From Paenibacillus alvei DSM 29 (GTDB taxonomy: Bacteria > Bacillota > Bacilli > Paenibacillales > Paenibacillaceae): a DNA stretch of 64,000 nt. The DNA is taken from positions 248,001-312,000 of the forward strand of contig NZ_AMBZ01000008.1 of assembly GCF_000293805.1 (NCBI RefSeq), written 5' to 3'. Below, piece by piece: positions 1 to 7,672 of the stretch (the stretch's first letter is position 1; every line of letters begins with the position of its first letter). A program made the position numbers and the translations under genes. The notes beneath the pieces were generated by a model. That model ran no database searches. It saw only the letters and a list, made by a program, of their open reading frames with translations, and had not been told where the DNA came from.

Positions 1-478
1 TGCCGTTCGTAGTTCCCATGCCCGTTTCCAACAATGTCATTTCTCCATTTGGACGGATGCGCCAGATTTGCCCGGAATCATCGGCCCACTTCGGATCACT
101 TGCAAATATAATATCATTCGCCATAATTGCAATATCGTTCGGCTGATTCATTGTTGGATCGTGTGCAAGCACTTGCAGCTCCTTCGTCACAAAGGAATAT
201 CGGAACACATGATGTCCTGCATAATCGGCGATGCACATCTCCCCTCTGCGATTAAAGCGGATACCATTGCCTATGCATCCCTCGGGAAGCTCCAGAAACA
301 CAGAGCATTCGCCTGCCGGTGTGACTTTTCCAATAGTGCCTTGGCGTTCATAATTGACCGCGTACAAATTGCCTTCCTTATCGCAAGCAGGACCTTCTAT
401 GCCTTGTGTAAACCCATGCTGTGGTGTAAATACCTCACTGCTTCGCATTTCCACTGATCCATCAAACGTCTGACTCAT
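1..478 (-). CDS. SMP-30/gluconolactonase-family protein, partial
   Basis: The gene starts at 478 and leaves the window at base 1, so about 159 N-terminal residues are visible. The reading runs through repeated beta-propeller-like blades: EGPACDKEGNLYAVN, then IGNGIRFNRRGEMCIADY, then NQPNDIAIMANDIIFASDP. The G-(I/N)-x-F and PNDI motifs with a following D/N are typical of the SMP-30/gluconolactonase/LRE family, calcium-dependent six-bladed propellers that hydrolyse sugar lactones or related esters. A purine-rich ribosome site (GAGGGAGAGGGAG) lies just before the ATG. The substrate cannot be told from this fragment. It follows the NAD-salvage genes on the same strand, but about 200 bases separate them, so a functional link is not implied. 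Confidence 0.75.
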   Translation of the reverse strand, partial: MSQTFDGSVEMRSSEVFTPQHGFTQGIEGPACDKEGNLYAVNYERQGTIGKVTPAGECSVFLELPEGCIGNGIRFNRRGEMCIADYAGHHVFRYSFVTKELQVLAHDPTMNQPNDIAIMANDIIFASDPKWADDSGQIWRIRPNGEMTLLETGMGTTNG

Positions 479-684
479 GCTATCTCCCTCTCCCTCTTCG
501 CATGTACATCATTCATAACGTTAAACGATCTTGCTCATGGTACGGCCTAACAGAAGTAAATCGCTTCATAGCCGCAATTGCAGTATGACAGCGATTCCTA
601 TCCCCGCATAAAATTCGCACAATCTCGCGTTAGACGGGGAAGTCAACTCGTATGATCAGAGCTTGTCCAACTCACCGATGTTCA

Positions 685-2189
685 TTATTTATCGTGATCC
701 TCATCCGAATCTCCAGCATCCATTTGGAATGAACGCAATTTTTCCTTCTCTTGCACATGCGCCTCAATCATGTCGCGCTTGAGCTCCCAGGCCTTCGTGC
801 TCACATCGACATGATACTGCTCTGGGTTCGTCTTCCGCAAATATTCCGGCCAGAACAGTTGCAGCTGCTCCTTATGGTAGTTGCGGATCTCCTCCAGAGG
901 CGGGCGTTCATATACAAGCTTGCCGTCCCGATATACAGGCTGAAGCAGCAGTTCTGCATCATAACTCTCCACATATTTGTGTAAGTATGGGTGAATTGGA
1001 TCAAACAGCTTAATTTTCGCCCGACGCTTTACATCATCCTCTTCAGAGAGGCAAATGTAGTCAGCGATCGCTTTTTCTTTTTCTTATGAATGATGCGGTA
1101 AACATCCTTCTTGCCTGGCGTCGTGACCTTCTCTGGATTCGCAGAAATTTTGATCGTTGGCTGCATCTCTCCGTTTACTTCACGAGATACAAGCTTGTAC
1201 ACGCCGCCAAGCGAAGGCTGATCCGCTGCCGTAATCAGTTGTGTGCCGACTCCCCACATTTCCACACGAGCACCCTGTGATTTCAAGTCTGAAATCGTAT
1301 ACTCATCCAAATCGTTAGATGCACAAATCTGCACATTAGTCAGACCGGCCTCATCCAGCAGCTTGCGGGCTTGAATGGACAAGTACGCAATGTCCCCGCT
1401 GTCGAGTCGAATCGCCTGTAGCTTCTTCCCTTTTTTCTCCAGCTCAAGACCAATTTGAATCGCATTCGGAATTCCGCTGTGCAGCGTATCATACGTATCG
1501 ACGAGCAGCGTCACCTGATTAGGCAGCGCTTCAGCGAATGCATGAAAAGCCTCTTCCTCGCTCTCGAAGCTTTGCACCCACGCATGAGCATGCGTCCCTT
1601 TTGTCGGAATACCGAACCTACGGCCCGCGAGCATATTTGAAGTGGCATGGAAGCCTGCCAAGTAAGCTGCACGCGCGCCCCATAATGCAGCATCTGCCTC
1701 TTGGGCCCGGCGTGTGCCGAATTCCATCAAAATATCGTTCGGAGCGACATGCTTGATGCGCGAAGCCTTGGTTGCGATCAATGTCTGAAAGTTCATGAAG
1801 TTCAATAGAGCTGTCTCAATCAGTTGCGTTTCGAACACACGTCCCTCTACGCGAATAAGCGGCTCATTGGCGAATACGAGCGTACCTTCTCGAACTGCAT
1901 CAATCTGTCCGGTAAAACGGAATGCGCGCAGCTCTTCCAGAAACGCTTTCTCGTATTGCTCTTCCTGCATACCTAGATACTCTATGTCTTCTTCTGTGAA
2001 ATGCAAATGCTCAATATACTCAACAATTCGCTCAAGACCGGCGAACACGGCATACCCATTATGGAAGGGCAGCTTGCGGAAAAATGCTTCAAACACCGTC
2101 TGCTGATTATGTGTGCCATTCTTCCAGTGCGCATACATCATATTGATTTGATATTTATCTGTGTGTAAGGCCATTGATGTATTCATCAA
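685..2189 (-). CDS. pncB: Nicotinate phosphoribosyltransferase, reading frame broken once at 1071-1077
   Basis: PncB converts nicotinate, PRPP and ATP to nicotinate mononucleotide in NAD salvage. The first frame (2189 down to about 1071) carries MALHTDKYQINMMYAHW, GTRRAQEADAALWGARAAY, GTHAHAW, LDSGDIAYLS and ASNDLDEYT, all PncB landmarks. It then runs out of frame to a stop at about 1031. The missing C-terminus (AIADYICLSEEDDVKRRAKI onward, to RNYHKEQLQLFWPEYLRKT) continues in the -1 frame to the stop at 685. Joining the frames at GAAAAAG (1077-1071) gives about 501 residues, close to the family length of about 490. Either one base is missing from the A-rich stretch or ribosomes slip back one base there. 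It lies 49 bases downstream of pncA and is presumably co-transcribed with it. A start at the ATG at 2186 or 2174 is also possible. Confidence 0.85.
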
Positions 2190-2238
2190 GTCATCTCTCT
2201 TTCTACCGTTTACCAGTCAGACTGTATGCGGCAATTAA

Positions 2239-2802
2239 CTATTCTGTGCGGTACCCGCTTACAATTTGGGCACCAAGCGAATTGTGGAAGTGCTGCAATG
2301 CCCACGCATGAGCTTGCCCGTTAAAGGTTGCAACAGCATCCTCATGAACAACAATTTTATATCCTTTATTATAAGCATCCACTGCCGTATGAAGCACGCA
2401 GATGTCTGTACATACGCCAACCAAGTGAATCTCTTGAATATGTCTAGCTCGCAATTGCATATCTAGATCGGTACCGCAAAATGAGCTGTATCTGGTCTTA
2501 TCCATCCAATATACATCTGATTTATGACGCTCGTAGGCATCGGCTACTTTGCCGTATAGGTTCCGCCCTTCAGTCCCCCGAATGTTATGGGGCGGGAACA
2601 ACGCTGATTCCGGATGGTACGGATCCTGCTCCTCATGCAGATCCACGGCCATCGTAACAAAATCACCAGCAGCCGCGAAGGACTCTACCAAATCCGCAAC
2701 ACGATCCTCGATATGTACGGCTGGATCTCCGCAAGGAAGGCGACCAATCACAAAATCATACGTATAATCAATGACAATTAATGCCTTCAATTCCAATTGC
2801 AT
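2239..2802 (-). CDS. pncA: Nicotinamidase (isochorismatase-like hydrolase)
   Basis: The 187-residue protein has the isochorismatase fold and the nicotinamidase catalytic triad Asp12 (LIVIDYTYDF), Lys102 (WMDKTRYSSF) and Cys135 (GVCTDICVLHT). Metal ligands are likely Asp54 and His56 (VDLHEEQDPYHPES) plus His72. It deamidates nicotinamide to nicotinate, the substrate of the next gene pncB, so the two form a two-step NAD-salvage operon. The ATG abuts a GGAGAGGGG ribosome site with no spacing, so the TTG codon two codons on (2796) may be the real start. A strong SigA-type promoter precedes it. Confidence 0.92.
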   Translation of the reverse strand: MQLELKALIVIDYTYDFVIGRLPCGDPAVHIEDRVADLVESFAAAGDFVTMAVDLHEEQDPYHPESALFPPHNIRGTEGRNLYGKVADAYERHKSDVYWMDKTRYSSFCGTDLDMQLRARHIQEIHLVGVCTDICVLHTAVDAYNKGYKIVVHEDAVATFNGQAHAWALQHFHNSLGAQIVSGYRTE

Positions 2803-2843
2803 CCCCTCTCCGAGGCCCGCTATCCGATAGTTAGCTTATCGTC

Positions 2844-2871
2844 ATTATGACAAATCGGTGCTAAATGTCAA
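2844..2871 (-). promoter_or_regulatory. SigA-type promoter of pncA-pncB
   Basis: On the minus strand TTGACA (2871-2866) is followed after 16 bases by CATAAT (2849-2844), a near-consensus vegetative promoter. The -35 box contains the TGA stop codon of the upstream thioesterase gene. A TGACA-N13-TGTCA dyad (2848-2870) covers the spacer and could be an operator. Confidence 0.75.
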
Positions 2872-3293
2872 CCACCTGCACGCGGGCTTCTCACGTGAAA
2901 AGTTCCTGTCGCCATCGTACCGAGCTCACCTTGCTCGTTCACAATTGTCCCTTGAATCGTAAGCACGCGCTTCGTTGCATGGGTAACATGCGCTCGAGCT
3001 TCCAATATGCCCAGCTTCATTGGACGCAAAAAGTTCACATTCAAGCTCCCCGTCACAATGTTCTGATCCTGCTTATATGCAGTGGCGGCAATCCCCATCG
3101 TATTGTCCAGCAGAGAAGATAATACGCCTCCATTCACAATGCCCATCATATTCAAATGGTGATCCTTCGCGTCAAGACGAACGACCACTTCCTTCTCATC
3201 CGCATGAACGAGCTCACAGCCCAAGTATCCCCAGAATGACGTTTGCGCGCTTTCCTTTATTTCATCCCACCGCAAGATTTGCTCGTTGCTCAT
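2868..3293 (-). CDS. PaaI-family hotdog-fold thioesterase
   Basis: This 141-residue protein is the size of single-domain PaaI/YbgC-type acyl-CoA thioesterases. The segment HLNMMGIVNGGVLSSLLDN, with its HxxxxGxxxGG(V/A)-xxxxxD pattern, is the hotdog active site carrying the catalytic acidic residue on the long helix. It probably hydrolyses a small or phenylacetyl-type acyl-CoA; the substrate cannot be told. The ATG at 3293 has a good GAGAGGTGG ribosome site; an in-frame GTG three codons upstream sits inside that site and is less likely. It lies downstream of an acyl-CoA ligase gene on the same strand, which fits a role in acyl-CoA turnover. Confidence 0.85.
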   Translation of the reverse strand: MSNEQILRWDEIKESAQTSFWGYLGCELVHADEKEVVVRLDAKDHHLNMMGIVNGGVLSSLLDNTMGIAATAYKQDQNIVTGSLNVNFLRPMKLGILEARAHVTHATKRVLTIQGTIVNEQGELGTMATGTFHVRSPRAGG

Positions 3294-3383
3294 GTTGGCC
3301 ACCTCTCGATTTATCCGCCATTATTTACCTTACAGTATACCGACATTATGCCCTTCTATCACTAACAAAATGTCGAAAGAAGC

Positions 3384-3413
3384 GAAGGCCGATCGTTTTG
3401 ATGACCGGCCTTC
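3384..3413 (-). terminator. Hairpin after the acyl-CoA ligase gene
   Basis: GAAGGCCG and CGGCCTTC form a perfect 8-bp stem with a 14-base loop, 45 bases past the ligase stop codon. The following sequence is only moderately T-rich, so this may be a weak terminator. Confidence 0.55.
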
Positions 3414-3457
3414 TCCTCTATTTTATCACATTGTTGCTTCAAATGGTTCGTCTCCTG

Positions 3458-5176
3458 CTACTTATCGTCAGAAGAGTTGTCGCCATGATGCTCGTGTTGG
3501 AGCCGGCGCTGCGCCTCTTCTTCAACCAGCTTACGGCGAAGCACTTTGCCAACCATCGTCTTAGGCAGCTCCCCTCGGAACTCGATTTGCCGAGGAATTT
3601 TAAATGCAGCCAGCTTCGCACGGCACCAACCGACCAAGTCCTCCTCTGTAATCGTTGAACCATCCACTCGTACGATGAAAGCCTTGACCGTTTCCCCTCG
3701 ATATGGATCTGGAACTCCGATTACTGCTGCTTCTTTCACCTGAGGATGCTCGAACAGCACCTCTTCTACATCGCGCGGGAATACTTTGAATCCGCTTGCA
3801 TTAATCATCTCCTTCTTCCGATCAACGATCGAGAAGAACCCATCCTCATCCATCTTCGCCATGTCACCGGTTAGCAGCCAGCCCTCTTTCAATACTTCCG
3901 CTGTCTCTCTAGGCCGATTCCAATACCCCTTCATAACCTGCGGTCCGCGTACGGCGAGCTCTCCGATAGAGCCTATCGGCAATTCTTCAAGAGTATCTGG
4001 ATTTACAACTTTAGCATCAGTGTCCGGGAATGGAACCCCAATCGTTCCAGCCTTCCGATACCCCCATACCGGATTGGCATGCGTAACCGGGGAAGACTCT
4101 GTTAAGCCGTATCCCTCAATCAATCTCCCGCCCGTAATGGCTTCAAATCTTTCTTGTACCTCAAGCGGGAGAGGCGCGGAACCAGACACACATGCCTGCA
4201 CCGATGATAAATCATAACGAGCAACCTCTTTATGGTGATTGATCGCAATATACATTGTCGGAGCGCCGGGGAATATCGTTACCTTTTCCTTGGAGATCGA
4301 TTCCAGCACTTGTTTTGTATCGAACCGCGGCAGCAATATCAGCTTGCCTGCCAGATGGATGCCCAAATTAAGAAGAACCGTCAAGCCGAATACATGAAAG
4401 CACGGAAGTGCTGCAAGAAACGTTTCCTTGCCTCTTTGTGCGCAGTAGAACCAATTTGCCGTTTGCGTTGTATTTGCGAGCAAATTATAATGCGTCAGCA
4501 TGACACCCTTGGCTACTCCTGTTGTCCCGCCCGTATATTGAAACATAGCCACATCCTGCTCGGCATCGACAGGACAAATCGTAGTCAGCGGAGCACTTGA
4601 AGCGAGCCAGCGCTTATAGCGTATTACACCAGGCACCTCAGGAACCGCAAGCGATTGACCTTCCTTCTTCATTTTGAGCGGATACAGCCAATTTTTCGGG
4701 AAAGGCAAATAATCACGGATCGAGGTTACGATCATATGATTAAGCTTGGTTTTCTGCTTGACATGCAGTACACGAGCAAACAGCAAATCGAGTGTTATGA
4801 TTACCGTTGCCCCTGAATCCTCCAATTGGTGAGCCAGTTCTCCCTCCATGTACAGCGGACTGGTCATCACTACGATTCCACCCATAAATAACGTGCCATA
4901 ATAGGCAATAAGCATTTGCGGGCAATTCGGCAGCATGATGGCAACCCGATCCCCTGCACTCACCCCGAGCGAGCGCAAGCCGCCTGCAAATTGATAAACT
5001 GAAGCAAGCAATTCACGATAAGAAAGCGCCTTACCCATGAATTCAATCGCTGTACGCTCTGGGTACTCAGCAGCAGCCTTCTCCAGCAGGTGTGCCACAT
5101 TATGCTTCGGATAGTCGAACGACGGAGCTACTTCTTTCGGATAATGGCGCAGCCAAGGCCTTTCATCAGCACTCAT
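3458..5176 (-). CDS. lcfA: Long-chain fatty acid--CoA ligase
   Basis: A 572-residue ANL-superfamily adenylating enzyme that activates fatty acids to acyl-CoA through an acyl-AMP intermediate. Motifs in order: the AMP-binding P-loop YTGGTTGVAKGVML (around residue 215), PCFHVFGLT, EGYGLTESSPVTH (A5 motif), LLTGDMAKMDEDGFFSIVDRKKEMI (A7/A8 hinge) and the C-terminal catalytic lysine segment PKTMVGKVLRRKL. The C-terminus is rich in His, Asp and Glu. The start has an AAGGGGAG ribosome site. It follows the acyl-CoA dehydrogenase gene by 78 bases on the same strand, giving activation and first oxidation steps of beta-oxidation side by side. The family is clear; chain-length preference is not. Confidence 0.93.
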   Translation of the reverse strand: MSADERPWLRHYPKEVAPSFDYPKHNVAHLLEKAAAEYPERTAIEFMGKALSYRELLASVYQFAGGLRSLGVSAGDRVAIMLPNCPQMLIAYYGTLFMGGIVVMTSPLYMEGELAHQLEDSGATVIITLDLLFARVLHVKQKTKLNHMIVTSIRDYLPFPKNWLYPLKMKKEGQSLAVPEVPGVIRYKRWLASSAPLTTICPVDAEQDVAMFQYTGGTTGVAKGVMLTHYNLLANTTQTANWFYCAQRGKETFLAALPCFHVFGLTVLLNLGIHLAGKLILLPRFDTKQVLESISKEKVTIFPGAPTMYIAINHHKEVARYDLSSVQACVSGSAPLPLEVQERFEAITGGRLIEGYGLTESSPVTHANPVWGYRKAGTIGVPFPDTDAKVVNPDTLEELPIGSIGELAVRGPQVMKGYWNRPRETAEVLKEGWLLTGDMAKMDEDGFFSIVDRKKEMINASGFKVFPRDVEEVLFEHPQVKEAAVIGVPDPYRGETVKAFIVRVDGSTITEEDLVGWCRAKLAAFKIPRQIEFRGELPKTMVGKVLRRKLVEEEAQRRLQHEHHGDNSSDDK

Positions 5177-5200
5177 GTGCTACTCCCCTTCCTCGTTCAG

Positions 5201-5230
5201 TCTGCGCTGCGCGCAAGGCAGCAGCGCAGA
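5201..5230 (-). other. Intercistronic hairpin between acyl-CoA dehydrogenase and ligase genes
   Basis: TCTGCGCTG (5201-5209) and CAGCGCAGA (5222-5230) form a perfect 9-bp stem with a 12-base loop. No T-run follows, so it is more likely an mRNA-stabilising or partial-termination hairpin than a full terminator. Confidence 0.55.
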
Positions 5231-5254
5231 TCAGTCACTGAAAATAGCGCTTAA

Positions 5255-7072
5255 TTACATCACGATATACCGTTCGTTCGCGATTACACGAACAGCGATG
5301 TCCCGCTTCTGCGAAATTAAGGACAATGGCGAGGTGCGGCTGAACTTCTTGAGCAAAGAGAGCTGCGTGCGAAGCACGTCCCCTGATGCAGCTTCATGGA
5401 GTGTTTCCTTTGCTCTTTGCTCGATAACCTGGATCGAATCGCGAACGAATACCTGAGTCATCCGCATAGCCAGAGCAGCCTTCTCCTCTCCAAAGCGGTT
5501 GATTAGCTTATTCGTTCGCAGTATCGCGCTTTCTGCCGCATAAATGTAAATCATCATATCAGCAAGGGCAGAGAGAACCTCCTGCTGCTCCTCGATACGT
5601 GTTCCATATTTCTGAACAGCGGTTCCACCCACGACCAGAAAAGCGGTCTTCATTTGGTTCAATAGTCCATATAGAACAGACAAGGGATCCTCTTCGCTGT
5701 CGCTAAGAGATGGACGGAATGCAAGCACCTCTTCCTGCAGCCGCTCCAATCGCTCCATTAATGGGAGCTCTCCCTTCAATGCTTTTTTCAGCAGCGTACC
5801 TGGAATGAGAAGCCGGTTGATTTCATTCGTGCCCTCGAAAATGCGGTTAATGCGCGCATCACGATAAATTCGCTCCACCTTGTATTCTTGGGTGTAACCA
5901 TAGCCACCGTGAATTTGCACGCCTTCATCCGCAATTGTATGCAGTGCTTCACTGCCGAACACCTTAATAATGGAGCATTCAAGGGCAAATTCTGCGATTG
6001 CTTTGGCTGGAGACGCGACCGTATGCGTACCGCCTTGTGTTCCCGTATCCGTTGACTTCTCATGTAAGCCCTGGAGCATAGCGTCGATATAACCAGAGGT
6101 TCGATAAACCATGCTTTCTAATACATAAGTTAGCGTATTCATCTCGGCAAGCTTCTTCCCAATAAGCGGGAAGCTGCTGATCGGCTTGCCGAACTGCGTT
6201 CTTGCATTCGCATAGGCAGAAGCCAGCTGGATCGTTTCCTTTGCTGCGCCAAGACAGCCCGCCCCTAGCTTGAATCTGCCGATATTTAATATGTTAAAAG
6301 CAATAAGGTGCCCTTTCCCGATCTCTCCGAGCACATTATCAACAGGTACACGCATGTTATCAAAGTAAATCGGGCAGGTGGATGAGCCCTTGATTCCCAT
6401 CTTTTTCTCTTCCGGTCCAACCGTAAATCCTTCCATGCCCCGCTCCACGATAAACGCCGTAAATTTCTCACCGTCTACCTTCGCATATACGATAAAAATA
6501 TCCGCAAATCCTGCGTTCGTAATATACAGTTTTGAGCCGTTTAAAGTATAATGGGCCCCATCCTCAGTCAGCTTAGCAGTTGTACGAGCGCCTAGTGCAT
6601 CAGATCCTGAGGCGGGTTCGGTTAAACAATAGGCGGCTATTTTAGCGCCAGTTGCTAGTTGCGGCAAATATGTGCGCTTTTGCTGTTCGGTTCCAAAGTA
6701 CACGATCGGCAGTGTCCCAATCCCTACGTGAGCCCCAATGGACAATGCGAAGGACGATGCCTTCGCCAGATTCTCATTTACGATCGTGGAGCTCACCTTA
6801 TCGAGTCCCAGCCCGCCAAAAGCTTCGGGTATATCCACGGCTAATAGGCCGAGCTCACCAGCCTTGCGCATCAGTTGAACTGTCAGCTCGTAATTGAGCC
6901 GTTCAATCTCTTCATCATGCTGCAGCACATCCCCTTCGACAAAAGCCTTTGTTGTATCGGCGAACAACCGCTGCTCTGAGGTGAAATCCTCGGGCGTTAC
7001 TACCCATTCAAGCTTCGGCTCGTCAATAACGAAACCACCGCCCCTTATTCGCGTCGTAGACGCTGCATCCAT
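5255..7072 (-). CDS. fadE: Acyl-CoA dehydrogenase, long two-part form
   Basis: A 605-residue FAD-dependent acyl-CoA dehydrogenase that introduces the alpha-beta double bond into acyl-CoA and passes electrons to electron transfer flavoprotein. Visible motifs: AYCLTEPASGSDALGARTTA (FAD/substrate binding), YITNAGFADIFIV, GIKGSSTCPIYFDNMRVP, and QIHGGYGYTQEYKVERIYRDARI followed by FEGTNEINRLLIPG with the likely catalytic Glu of FEGTNE. About 200 extra C-terminal residues beyond the usual 380-400 match the FadE/VLCAD-like long form known from Bacillus YusJ. An AGGAGG ribosome site precedes the ATG. etfA, the electron acceptor subunit, is divergently transcribed 600 bases away. Confidence 0.93.
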   Translation of the reverse strand: MDAASTTRIRGGGFVIDEPKLEWVVTPEDFTSEQRLFADTTKAFVEGDVLQHDEEIERLNYELTVQLMRKAGELGLLAVDIPEAFGGLGLDKVSSTIVNENLAKASSFALSIGAHVGIGTLPIVYFGTEQQKRTYLPQLATGAKIAAYCLTEPASGSDALGARTTAKLTEDGAHYTLNGSKLYITNAGFADIFIVYAKVDGEKFTAFIVERGMEGFTVGPEEKKMGIKGSSTCPIYFDNMRVPVDNVLGEIGKGHLIAFNILNIGRFKLGAGCLGAAKETIQLASAYANARTQFGKPISSFPLIGKKLAEMNTLTYVLESMVYRTSGYIDAMLQGLHEKSTDTGTQGGTHTVASPAKAIAEFALECSIIKVFGSEALHTIADEGVQIHGGYGYTQEYKVERIYRDARINRIFEGTNEINRLLIPGTLLKKALKGELPLMERLERLQEEVLAFRPSLSDSEEDPLSVLYGLLNQMKTAFLVVGGTAVQKYGTRIEEQQEVLSALADMMIYIYAAESAILRTNKLINRFGEEKAALAMRMTQVFVRDSIQVIEQRAKETLHEAASGDVLRTQLSLLKKFSRTSPLSLISQKRDIAVRVIANERYIVM

Positions 7073-7200
7073 GCCTCATTCCTCCTGTCCCATGCTGTTC
7101 ATCTCGTACAGTGCTGTTCGGATAGCTTCGTCCCAGGCTGTCCCAAGCCTATGTAGCCAAACCTGTGCCGAAAGACGGGTTTACAGCTATCCGTCCCCCA
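7073..7200 (-). other. Structured leader of the acyl-CoA dehydrogenase gene
   Basis: A perfect 9-bp outer stem, CGGATAGCT (7119-7127) with AGCTATCCG (7185-7193), encloses two smaller hairpins: AGGCT/AGCCT (7135-7139/7146-7150) and AAACC/GGTTT (7159-7163/7178-7182). This three-way-junction layout lies 47-121 bases before the start codon, where a leader RNA would be. The same stretch also has a minus-strand open frame that reads protein-like (AQVWLHRLGTAWDEAI) and ends in a TGA five bases before the ATG, so a decayed upstream gene is an alternative. Confidence 0.4.
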
Positions 7201-7672
7201 TTTGTAATGAGTAAGACAAGCCATTTTACATAAATTAGCAACCCTTCTCCCCTTCCTTATGCAGGATGCTGTCTAATCTGTACTCACGCAACTTGGCTGT
7301 ACGTAAAGAACTATGTTTGATGGATATGAGTTTTGACACTAAAAAATTCGTCCTTGCCCTTGCTATGACCGCTGGTTAATGAAATTGCTGAATCAGGAAT
7401 AGAGATAAGTTAACAAATTCCCCCATACAATGATTGCATAAAGTTGAGAATAAGTCTTAATTACAGACCGGTCTGCTCTTGGAAGACGGAGGAAAGAGGA
7501 TTATTCATCCTTATGACGAATATGGCAATAAAGAAACAGGAAAGTGGAAAGGGAACTATGGCGGACATCCCTCTAATCACTTCGTTACACATCGACCATG
7601 CGCTTGCTTCTAAACGATAAGATCTACAAGTAAGCCGCAAGCGTGCTATCGACTGGAAAGGAGTGCTGCCCT
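7201..7672. other. Divergent intergenic region between fadE and etfA
   Basis: No complete gene is seen here. It holds a 12-bp palindrome (7464-7475, listed separately). From about 7470 to 7620 there is a plus-strand open frame without a start codon, reading HPYDEYGNKETGKW and GGHPSNHFVTH, which looks like the tail of a lost coding sequence. A TTGACA at 7333-7338 has no matching -10 box. Confidence 0.4.
7464..7475. promoter_or_regulatory. Palindrome CAGACCGGTCTG, candidate TetR-type operator
   Basis: A perfect 12-bp palindrome lies in the divergent region between acyl-CoA dehydrogenase and etfA. Operators of TetR-family repressors often have a GACCGGTC core (family knowledge), and such repressors commonly control fatty-acid degradation genes. 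No regulator gene is in the window, so the assignment is inference. Confidence 0.4.

Noticed and set aside
3020-3658. Plus-strand open frame across the thioesterase and ligase genes
   Set aside because: Runs antisense over two recognised genes and their terminator; no family resemblance.
7119-7193. Assignment of the leader structure to a known class such as NiCo or cyclic di-GMP riboswitches
   Set aside because: Short stretches (GGGACAG, GGGACG, AAACC) are reminiscent, but the conserved cores of these classes cannot be aligned, so only an unassigned structured leader is reported.
7333-7338. TTGACA as a promoter -35 box for etfA
   Set aside because: No -10-like hexamer at 15-19 bases downstream.
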